From assembly GCA_937891325.1 (NCBI GenBank), contig CALAFU010000020.1, positions 1 through 7,805 of the forward strand: a DNA stretch of 7,805 bases. Direction: 5' to 3'. Under the pieces are notes generated by a model. That model was not told the origin of the DNA. It did not search any database and saw only the letters and a list, made by a program, of their open reading frames with translations. Both the position numbers and the translations under genes were made by a program. Below, piece after piece: positions 1-5,470 of the stretch; the stretch's first letter is position 1; the number at the start of each line of letters is the position of its first letter. The stretch comes from an uncultured Candidatus Melainabacteria bacterium. GTDB taxonomy: Bacteria; Cyanobacteriota; Vampirovibrionia; Gastranaerophilales; Gastranaerophilaceae.

Positions 1-179
1 TGATATTATTACAAGAAGGCTACAATATAACAATCATCCCCCCTGTTGTTAGGGCTGATTACATACGAGCATTGCAAGCTACAAATCACAACAATTTTGA
101 ACCGTTTATAAACTTTATATCTGAAATGGTATTAGAATCTCAAAAAGAATATTTGAGAATTATAAAAAGTTTAAATTAA
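1..179 (+). CDS. Fic family protein, C-terminal end (5'-truncated)
   Basis: This is the last 59 codons of a gene that starts left of the window. The frame opens with an incomplete codon at 1-2, runs from base 3 and stops at TAA 177-179. The visible peptide contains an EGYNITIIPPVVRADYIRAL segment followed by FINFISEMVLESQKEYL. This matches the tail that follows the catalytic helix in Fic-domain proteins, a family that mostly AMPylates target proteins with ATP. The diagnostic HPFxxGNGRxxR loop should lie just upstream and is outside the window, so catalytic activity and any inhibitory helix cannot be judged. The last residues are charged and helical, with no sign of an appended winged-helix domain. 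It converges with the hydrogenase gene and shares the hairpin at 265-290. The family call is fairly secure from the tail pattern; target and role are unknown. Confidence 0.7.
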   Translation, partial: ILLQEGYNITIIPPVVRADYIRALQATNHNNFEPFINFISEMVLESQKEYLRIIKSLN

Positions 180-264
180 GACTATATGTGTGGTAAATAA
201 CTAAAGCTAGAAAAACCTTAAAAAACTAGAGAAAGAATAAAACGAAGGTATAAAATAAAAGAGT

Positions 265-290
265 GGCGCACGCTCGGATGAGCGTGCGCC
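265..290. terminator. Bidirectional rho-independent terminator
   Basis: A perfect 11-bp GC-rich stem (265-275 with 280-290) closes a four-base GGAT loop. It sits between the converging Fic gene (stop at 179) and the hydrogenase gene (stop at 333-335). On the - strand the stem is followed by ACTCTTTTATTTTA, a fair U-tract. On the + strand it is followed by TTATTATAAA, a weaker one. Both genes therefore have a plausible terminator here, stronger for the hydrogenase. The rest of the 180-332 spacer holds no gene. Confidence 0.85.
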
Positions 291-293
291 TTA

Positions 294-328
294 TTATAAA
301 GACCATTAGTATGTATATATCTTTATAA
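294..328. repeat. AT-rich inverted repeat next to the terminator
   Basis: TTATAAAGA at 294-302 and its exact reverse complement TCTTTATAA at 320-328 are separated by 17 bases. The pair lies between the hydrogenase stop codon and the strong GC hairpin. In the hydrogenase mRNA it could form a weak 3' UTR stem-loop ahead of the terminator. It has no GC content to make it a terminator itself, and a chance match in AT-rich DNA is possible. Confidence 0.4.
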
Positions 329-332
329 ACTC

Positions 333-1787
333 TTATATTTTTTCAATATCTTCTGATTGAGCAGCTAAAGTATCAATCATTTTCTTTGCTGTTCTTACAG
401 GGTTCATTGTTGCGTTACCTGCGATACAACCGCCTTCACAGCACATAACTTCTACCATATTACAGCCTTCACAACATTCGCCGTCTTTAGCAAATTTCTT
501 CAATTCTTTGATTGTATCTTTGTTCAAGCCGTTAATTACGTGTGGTTTAATAGCTTCTTCATCTCTCAATGATTTTTTAACTGATTCAGCTACCCCACCT
601 GAAAGACCAAAGTTTCTAGCTTGTTTTGAGCTTTCTTTAACGTATTTTGTTTCTTCACAGTCTTCAACCTTGATGTTTCTAGCTGTAAATAATGAACCTA
701 ATTCTTCAAAACTCATTACGTAGTTTACGTTTTCGTTATCATGACCTTCAGCTCTTTTTGCAACACAAGGGCTTAAGAATACTGTAATTGCATCTGGAAT
801 TTCTTTTTTAACAATTTCAGCTGTGTAATACAATGGAGTTTTTGTATCAGAAACATAAGGTTTGATTTCTGGTAAGTGTTTTTTAACAAATTGGTTATAA
901 CCTGCACAGCAAGAAGTTGTCATAAATTTGTCACCACGTTCCATTCTTTCAACAAATTCTTTAGCTTCGTTATTTGCTGTAATATCAGCACCTTGAGCAA
1001 CTTCATAAACATCTGTAAAGCCAGCTTTTAGCATTGCTGTCTTAATTTGATAAATGCTACCGTTAAATTGACCAGCAATTGATGGAGCAATCATTGCAAT
1101 AACTTTTTTGCCATCTTTAATTTGTTTTAAGATATCAATAATTTGACTCTTTTCGTGAACTGCACCGAATGGACAAGATGCAATACATCTACCACAGCTA
1201 ATACATTTTTCAAAATCAATACTTGCATAACCTGTTTCGTCTTTAGAAATTGCGCCAACAGGACAAGCAGCTTCACAAGGAACAGTTGTTTGAACAATTG
1301 CACCATAAGGGCAAGCGCTCATACACATTTTACATTTTTTACATTTTTCTGGGTCAATGTGAGATTTTCCATCAACAATTGAAATTGCACCAAGCCTGCA
1401 AGCTGATTGGCAAGGTCTTGCAACACAGCCTTGACATAGGTCTGTAACATGAATTTGGCTAGTTACACAACCTTTACAAGCCTTCTGCAATACAGTCAAG
1501 TTTTTATCATTTAATTCAGTTCTTTCTAAAGCCTCTTTTGCATAAGTAGCTAATGATTTTCTTTCATCATCTTCTTCAATTTGGAAACCCAAACCTGCAA
1601 TTGCTCTATCTTTAAGAATTGCTCTTTCTTTATAAATACAGCAACGATAAGGAACTTCAGCTCCTTTCGGACGCATATCATAAGGAATTAGTCTTGTATT
1701 TTCTGCAAAATCATCAGAGTCAAAAGCTTTGATAATATCTACTAAAATTTCTTTTTTTAAGTGAATTGCTTGACTGTTGTTATTCAT
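333..1787 (-). CDS. [FeFe]-hydrogenase, group B-like, with ferredoxin-type clusters
   Basis: A 484-residue cytoplasmic iron-sulfur protein that probably couples ferredoxin to H+/H2. The N-terminal IPY...RCCIYKERAI block (about residues 34-57) is typical of group B [FeFe]-hydrogenases. Next comes a Cys-rich stretch (C104, C107, C118, C121, C126, C130). A 2[4Fe-4S] ferredoxin-type domain follows, with C149/C152/C155/C159 and C195/C198/C201/C205, interrupted by an extra CxxxCP (C171, C175). The H-cluster domain spans about 228-470. Its three motifs are L1 TSCC at 291-294, L2 PCVAK at 340-344 and L3 VMCCEGGC at 447-454, giving likely ligands C294, C341, C450 and C454. Two positions differ from the usual pattern: Ala295 replaces the Pro of TSCCP, and Cys449 replaces the Ala of MAC. 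There is no signal peptide. AAGGAT lies 9 bases before the ATG. The gene follows rex by 128 bp in the same direction. A sensory rather than catalytic role is possible. The HydEFG maturases are not in the window. Confidence 0.9.
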   Translation of the reverse strand: MNNNSQAIHLKKEILVDIIKAFDSDDFAENTRLIPYDMRPKGAEVPYRCCIYKERAILKDRAIAGLGFQIEEDDERKSLATYAKEALERTELNDKNLTVLQKACKGCVTSQIHVTDLCQGCVARPCQSACRLGAISIVDGKSHIDPEKCKKCKMCMSACPYGAIVQTTVPCEAACPVGAISKDETGYASIDFEKCISCGRCIASCPFGAVHEKSQIIDILKQIKDGKKVIAMIAPSIAGQFNGSIYQIKTAMLKAGFTDVYEVAQGADITANNEAKEFVERMERGDKFMTTSCCAGYNQFVKKHLPEIKPYVSDTKTPLYYTAEIVKKEIPDAITVFLSPCVAKRAEGHDNENVNYVMSFEELGSLFTARNIKVEDCEETKYVKESSKQARNFGLSGGVAESVKKSLRDEEAIKPHVINGLNKDTIKELKKFAKDGECCEGCNMVEVMCCEGGCIAGNATMNPVRTAKKMIDTLAAQSEDIEKI

Positions 1788-1796
1788 TATTTCTCT

Positions 1797-1802
1797 ATCC
1801 TT
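1797..1802 (-). promoter_or_regulatory. Ribosome binding site of the hydrogenase gene
   Basis: On the - strand AAGGAT is followed by AGAGAAATA and then the ATG at 1785-1787. This spacing supports that start codon over later in-frame ATGs. Confidence 0.65.
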
Positions 1803-1826
1803 TATATATATTTTTACAAATCTTCT

Positions 1827-1886
1827 CTATTTGCTAGCCATATATTATATTCTGCCCCAAGCATAAAACTATTTCAAGCCATATAT
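1827..1886 (-). repeat. Direct repeats in the rex-hydrogenase spacer
   Basis: On the - strand ATATATGGCTTGAAATAG (1886-1869) recurs as ATATATGGCTAGCAAATAG (1845-1827) with only two differences, one a single-base insertion. The first copy is itself flanked by AGTTTATGCT and AGTTTTATGCT. The repeats surround the best promoter candidates for the hydrogenase gene, so they may be binding sites for a regulator. The half-sites do not fit the Rex consensus. Confidence 0.45.
1849..1877 (-). promoter_or_regulatory. Candidate promoter of the hydrogenase gene
   Basis: On the - strand TTGAAA (1877-1872) is followed after 17 bases by CAGAAT (1854-1849). A perfect TATAAT (1849-1844) begins immediately after, but it is 22 bases from TTGAAA and has no good -35 of its own. 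Either could serve as the -10. No terminator separates rex from this gene, so co-transcription with rex is also possible. Confidence 0.35.
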
Positions 1887-1915
1887 AGCATAAACTTTAC
1901 AACTTGGCCGATAAT

Positions 1916-2536
1916 TTATTCATTATCAATGTTATTGTGCGTAAATTGTAAGAAATTACCAATTAAGTTTTCATTCCAAACCTTGACATCACTCGGAACA
2001 TCTAGAATACAAGGAACAAAGTTCCATATATATTTGATACCGCTATTTGCCAAATAAAGTGCTGTATCTTGCGCAAATTGGCGTGGAACTGTTAGAATAG
2101 CAATATCAACATTCAAACTATTAACCAAATTTTCAAGTTTGCTAATATGATAAACTTCTTTATTATTAATTTTAATACCGACTTTTAAAGGGTCGTTATC
2201 AAACATGGCAAGAATATTCAAACCGTAATTTGAAAAGCTATCATATTTTACAAGCGCAGAACCTAAATTACCTGCCCCAATGATAAACGCATCTTTTGGC
2301 TTTTGAAAACCTAAAGTTTGTTCAATCGCAAGTTTTAGTTCTTTAACATTGTAACCAACACGACATTTACCTGTGTTGTTCAAATATTTCATATCTTTTC
2401 TGACTTGAGAATTATCTATGTTTAAAAGTTCCGCAATCTTAGTGCTAGAGATAAATTCAGAAGCCTCATCTTTGTATTCATCTAAAATATAATGATATAA
2501 AGTTAAACGGTTTATAACCTTATCAGGTATGTTCAT
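1916..2536 (-). CDS. rex: Redox-sensing transcriptional repressor Rex
   Basis: A 206-residue cytoplasmic DNA-binding protein of the Rex family. Members bind operators when NADH/NAD+ is low and release them when NADH rises, which derepresses fermentative and hydrogenase genes. Residues 1-75 form the winged-helix domain, with the family's IP...INRLTLYHYIL start, SSTKIAELLNIDNSQVRKD recognition region and VGYNV wing. Residues 83-175 form the Rossmann NAD(H) domain, with GAGNLG at 87-92, FDNDP at 112-116, TVPRQFAQ at 149-156 and GIKYIWNFVP at 166-175; most homologues have INFAP at the last site. The C-terminal helix that swaps between subunits follows. Length is normal for the family. The start is set by AAGGGG six bases upstream. 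It lies between adhE and the hydrogenase, the gene classes Rex usually controls. The adhE terminator stands directly upstream and I see no clear promoter of its own. Confidence 0.95.
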   Translation of the reverse strand: MNIPDKVINRLTLYHYILDEYKDEASEFISSTKIAELLNIDNSQVRKDMKYLNNTGKCRVGYNVKELKLAIEQTLGFQKPKDAFIIGAGNLGSALVKYDSFSNYGLNILAMFDNDPLKVGIKINNKEVYHISKLENLVNSLNVDIAILTVPRQFAQDTALYLANSGIKYIWNFVPCILDVPSDVKVWNENLIGNFLQFTHNNIDNE

Positions 2537-2542
2537 TAATAA

Positions 2543-2548
2543 CCCCTT
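2543..2548 (-). promoter_or_regulatory. Ribosome binding site of rex
   Basis: AAGGGG on the - strand ends six bases before the ATG at 2534-2536, which fixes the start of rex. It lies just downstream of the adhE terminator hairpin. Confidence 0.65.
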
Positions 2549-2566
2549 GTACTATTTTTAAAAATA

Positions 2567-2595
2567 GGCGCGGAATAACGTTGTTATTCCGCGCC
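2567..2595 (-). terminator. Rho-independent terminator of adhE
   Basis: A perfect 13-bp stem (2567-2579 with 2583-2595) with a three-base loop starts 18 bases past the adhE stop codon. In the direction of adhE transcription it is followed by TATTTTTAAAAATAG, a U-rich run. That run forms a 16-bp perfect palindrome at 2552-2567 that shares its last base with the stem. The hairpin fills most of the 76-bp gap between adhE and rex, so rex must depend on read-through or on a promoter hidden in this short stretch. Confidence 0.85.
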
Positions 2596-2612
2596 CACTT
2601 GTTAATTTATAA

Positions 2613-5312
2613 TTAAACTACTCCATTGAAAGCATCGATGTAGATTTGTTTAATATCTTTCATCAATGGATAAGCTGGGTTAGCACCTGTACATTGATCG
2701 TCGAATGCCAATTCAACTAATTCGTCAAGGTGTTCATTCCAATATTCTTTAGTGAAGCCAGTTTTTGTGATGAATTCTTCAATAGAATTTGGTAAATTGA
2801 TAGCTTTCATTAATTTATCAATTGCTTTAATTAATAATTTAACTTTTTCGTCATCATTTTTACCGCCTAAGCCTAATTCATCAGCGATTTGACCATATTT
2901 AGCTTTCGCACAAGGATATTTGTATTGTGGGAAGATAGCTTGTTTGTGAGGTGCATCAGAAGCATTGTATTTAATTACTTGTCTGATTAACAATGCGTTA
3001 GCAACACCGTGTGGAACGTGGTACATAGCACCAAGTTTGTGAGCCATAGAGTGGCATAATCCTAAGAATGAGTTAGCAAATGCCATACCAGCGATTGTAG
3101 CTGCATAGTGCATTTTTTCTCTAGCGATAGGATCGTTAGCACCTTCGTTGTAGCTTCTTTCCAAGTATTTGAATACTAATTTAGATGCTTCTAAAGCATT
3201 TGAATTAGTGAAGTTTGTAGCCATACAAGAAACGTATGCTTCAATTGCGTGAACTAATGCGTCGATACCTGATGCAGAAGTTAAGCCTTTTGGCATACCG
3301 TCAACGAAGTTAGGGTCGATGATTGCCATATTTGGAGTTAAAGCATAATCAGCGATTGCGTATTTAACGTGAGTTTCGTCATCAGTAATGATAGCGAATG
3401 GAGTAACTTCAGAACCTGTACCTGATGTTGTAGGGATTGCAACCATTGTTGCTTTTTTACCTAATTCAGGTAATTGGCAGATTCTCTTTCTGATATCCAT
3501 AAATCTCATAGAGATATCTTCGAATACTGTATCAGGTTGTTCATACATTAACCACATAATTTTAGCTGCGTCCATTGGAGAACCACCACCTAATGAAATG
3601 ATTACATCAGGTTCAAATGGTTTCAAGATAGACATTGCTTGGTTAATTGTAGACAATGTTGGGTCTGGTTTAACATCGAAGAATACTTGGTGTTCAATAC
3701 CGATTTCATCTAAAACGTTAGTAATCTTGTTAACTGCGCCTGAGTTGTATAAGAAACTATCTGTTACGATAAATGCACGTTTTTTACCTTGTAATTCTCT
3801 TAATGCTAAGTCAGTAGCACCTCTCTTGAAGTAGATTTTAGCTGGAGCCTTAAACCATAACATATTTTCTCTCCTTTCAGCAACAGTCTTGTAGTTTAAT
3901 AAGTGTTCAACACCAACGTTACCAGAAACGGCGTTACCACCCCAAGAACCGCAACCTAAAGTTAATGATGGTTCTAATTTGAAGTTGAATAAGTCACCGA
4001 TACCACCTTGAGATGATGGAGAGTTGATTAATACACGGCAAGTAGGCATTTTTTCAGCGTAAGCGTTAATTCTATCGCTTTTTCTTTCATCTGTATATAA
4101 TACTGATGTGTGACCTGCACCGCCTTTGCTTACTAATTCGTAAGCCATTTCAGCTGCTTGTTCATAGTTTTTAGCTTTGTACATAGCTAAGATTGGAGAT
4201 AATTTTTCTCTTGAGAATGGGTCATTCCAATCTACTTCTGGTCTTTCAACTAAAAGGATTTTAGCATCTTCTGGAGTTTTGAAACCAGATAATTCAGCAA
4301 TTTTGTGTGCTGATTGACCAACGATTGCAGGGTGAGCAGTACCTCTAGCAGGATCGATGAATGGTAAGTCTACCATTTTCTTTTGTTCTGCTTTGTTTAC
4401 AAGGTAAGCACCTCTGTATAAGAATTCTTTTTTAACTTCTTCGTAAACATCTTCAACAACTACAACTGATTGTTCAGATGCACAAATCATACCGTTGTCG
4501 AATGTTTTTGACATAAGGATTGAAGATACAGCCATTTTAATATCAGCTGTTTCATCAATAACTGCAGATGTATTACCAGGACCTACACCTAAAGCTGGAT
4601 TACCAGATGAGTAAGCAGCTTTAACCATACCAGGACCACCTGTTGCTAAGATACAATCGATTTTAGGGTGTTTCATCAAAGCGCTTGATAATTCAATTGA
4701 TGGAACATCAATCCAACCGATGATATCTCTTGGAGCACCAGCTTTAACTGCAGCATCTAAAACTAATTTAGCAGCTGCGATTGTTGATTTAGTTGCTCTT
4801 GGGTGAGGTGAGAAGATAATTGCGTTTCTTGTTTTTAAAGCAATTAAAGATTTGAAGATCGCTGTTGAAGTTGGGTTTGTTGTTGGGATGATACCAGCTA
4901 AAACACCTAAAGGTTCAGCAACAATTTTTGTACCGTTTGCTTTATCTTCTTTGATAATACCGCAAGTTTTAACATTTTTGTGTTTGTTATAAATGTATTC
5001 AGAAGCGAAGTGGTTTTTAATAATTTTATCTTCTAAAACACCCATACCTGTTTCTTCAATAGCCATACGAGCTAGAGGGATACGAGCTTTGTCAGCTGCT
5101 GTTGCTGCTGCTTTAAAGATTTTATCCACTTGTTCTTGAGAGAAGTGTGAATATTCTTCTTGTGCTTTGTGAACTCTGTCAATCAAAGCTTCGAATGATT
5201 CAACGCTATCTACTAAATTAGAAGCATTGTATGCTTTTTCTAATTTTTCAACACCATTTTGTTTGTTAGAAGCCTTTTTTGTAGAAGCCTTCTTTGTTGT
5301 TGTTTTTGGCAT
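2613..5312 (-). CDS. adhE: Bifunctional aldehyde-alcohol dehydrogenase AdhE
   Basis: An 899-residue fusion enzyme that reduces acetyl-CoA to acetaldehyde and then to ethanol, using two NADH, in fermentation; family members assemble into cytoplasmic spirosome filaments. The N-terminal CoA-acylating aldehyde dehydrogenase domain (about 30-450) carries ATGGPGMVKAAYSSG (223-237), GVGPGNT (242-248) and the catalytic Cys277 in FDNGMICASEQ. The linker holds GCGSWGGN (453-460). The C-terminal iron-dependent alcohol dehydrogenase (about 484-899) has GGGSPMDAAK (575-584), TTSGTGSEVTPFA (628-640) and predicted iron ligands D684, H688, H754 and H768, spaced exactly as in the E. coli enzyme. The first 20 residues are a Lys/Thr/Ala/Ser-rich tail with a repeated KKAS, longer than the E. 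coli N-terminus. AAAAGGAG upstream fixes the start. It has its own promoter and terminator, so it is probably a single-gene transcript. A strong Shine-Dalgarno-like sequence precedes Met484 (see 3861-3877). Confidence 0.97.
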   Translation of the reverse strand: MPKTTTKKASTKKASNKQNGVEKLEKAYNASNLVDSVESFEALIDRVHKAQEEYSHFSQEQVDKIFKAAATAADKARIPLARMAIEETGMGVLEDKIIKNHFASEYIYNKHKNVKTCGIIKEDKANGTKIVAEPLGVLAGIIPTTNPTSTAIFKSLIALKTRNAIIFSPHPRATKSTIAAAKLVLDAAVKAGAPRDIIGWIDVPSIELSSALMKHPKIDCILATGGPGMVKAAYSSGNPALGVGPGNTSAVIDETADIKMAVSSILMSKTFDNGMICASEQSVVVVEDVYEEVKKEFLYRGAYLVNKAEQKKMVDLPFIDPARGTAHPAIVGQSAHKIAELSGFKTPEDAKILLVERPEVDWNDPFSREKLSPILAMYKAKNYEQAAEMAYELVSKGGAGHTSVLYTDERKSDRINAYAEKMPTCRVLINSPSSQGGIGDLFNFKLEPSLTLGCGSWGGNAVSGNVGVEHLLNYKTVAERRENMLWFKAPAKIYFKRGATDLALRELQGKKRAFIVTDSFLYNSGAVNKITNVLDEIGIEHQVFFDVKPDPTLSTINQAMSILKPFEPDVIISLGGGSPMDAAKIMWLMYEQPDTVFEDISMRFMDIRKRICQLPELGKKATMVAIPTTSGTGSEVTPFAIITDDETHVKYAIADYALTPNMAIIDPNFVDGMPKGLTSASGIDALVHAIEAYVSCMATNFTNSNALEASKLVFKYLERSYNEGANDPIAREKMHYAATIAGMAFANSFLGLCHSMAHKLGAMYHVPHGVANALLIRQVIKYNASDAPHKQAIFPQYKYPCAKAKYGQIADELGLGGKNDDEKVKLLIKAIDKLMKAINLPNSIEEFITKTGFTKEYWNEHLDELVELAFDDQCTGANPAYPLMKDIKQIYIDAFNGVV
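3861..3877 (-). promoter_or_regulatory. Possible internal ribosome binding site and start in adhE
   Basis: On the - strand AAAGGAGAG (3877-3869) is followed by AAAAT and the ATG of Met484 (3863-3861), leaving seven bases between GGAG and ATG. Initiation here would give a 416-residue free iron-type alcohol dehydrogenase domain ending at 2613. The encoded ERRENM is conserved in AdhE proteins, so protein constraint explains part of the sequence. The first Arg, however, uses AGG, which none of the other 23 Arg codons in the gene does. Confidence 0.35.
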
Positions 5313-5322
5313 TTTTTTATTT

Positions 5323-5330
5323 CTCCTTTT
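5323..5330 (-). promoter_or_regulatory. Ribosome binding site of adhE
   Basis: AAAAGGAG on the - strand is a strong Shine-Dalgarno sequence ten bases ahead of the ATG at 5310-5312. It supports the start that includes the lysine-rich N-terminal tail. Confidence 0.8.
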
Positions 5331-5359
5331 TTCAATCGTGATAGATTTCCTTATTCAAA

Positions 5360-5389
5360 AGTATAAAATAACATTAAGTGTTTTGTCAA
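5360..5389 (-). promoter_or_regulatory. Strong sigma70-type promoter of adhE
   Basis: On the - strand a consensus -35 TTGACA (5389-5384) and a -10 TATACT (5365-5360, five of six matches) are separated by 18 bases. Transcription should start near 5353, giving a 5' UTR of about 40 bases that contains the ribosome binding site. This makes adhE independent of the folP operon upstream. Confidence 0.75.
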
Positions 5390-5424
5390 CCCTTAATAAT
5401 TTACCGATTTTACAATGCGTAACA

Positions 5425-5442
5425 ATGTGAATTTTGTCACGA
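5425..5442. promoter_or_regulatory. Rex-like (or CRP-like) operator upstream of adhE
   Basis: The 18 bp ATGTGAATTTTGTCACGA match the Rex operator TTGTGAA-N4-TTCACAA at 11 of its 14 defined positions and have the exact GTGA-N6-TCAC spacing. The same core is also the CRP/FNR-family half-site arrangement, so sequence alone does not decide. The centre lies about 80 bases upstream of the predicted adhE transcription start, farther out than a simple blocking repressor site usually is. The rex gene close by favours Rex. Confidence 0.5.
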
Positions 5443-5462
5443 TTAAAATTTAAATCGTGACA
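5435..5462. repeat. 10-bp inverted repeat TGTCACGATT/AATCGTGACA
   Basis: TGTCACGATT (5435-5444) and its exact reverse complement (5453-5462) are separated by eight AT bases. The pair overlaps the right half of the Rex-like site. A third copy of the core, AATCGTGA, lies at 5334-5341 inside the adhE 5' UTR. It could form a stem-loop after the transporter gene, but no U-tract follows on the - strand, so an operator is more likely than a terminator. Confidence 0.55.
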
Positions 5463-5470
5463 TTTTATCA

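Noticed and set aside
1..179. Fic gene as half of a toxin-antitoxin pair
   Set aside because: Only the C-terminal tail is visible, and no small antitoxin gene follows it before the terminator at 265-290. Any partner would be upstream of the window.
180..264. Small gene or RNA between the Fic gene and the terminator
   Set aside because: The only ATG frames are a few codons long, and no structured GC-containing element other than the terminator is visible.
897..917. TSCCAGY as a sign that the hydrogenase is a dead paralogue
   Set aside because: All ligand cysteines, the L2 Lys and Glu and the ferredoxin motifs are intact and the frame is undamaged, so loss of function is not supported.
2596..2620. 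TTGTTAATTTATAATTAAAC as a clostridial Rex site upstream of rex
   Set aside because: One half matches TTGTTAA, but the other half lacks the ACAA end and the spacing is seven rather than four bases. It overlaps the adhE stop codon and is simply AT-rich.
3388..3834. A 148-codon open frame on the + strand opposite adhE
   Set aside because: It lies wholly inside the strongly conserved AdhE coding region on the other strand, has no recognisable domain and no convincing ribosome binding site. It is a by-product of codon bias.
5435..5462. Inverted repeat as terminator of the folP operon
   Set aside because: The stem is followed on the - strand by AAATTCACATTG, with no U-tract, and the same core is repeated near the adhE start, so an operator fits better.
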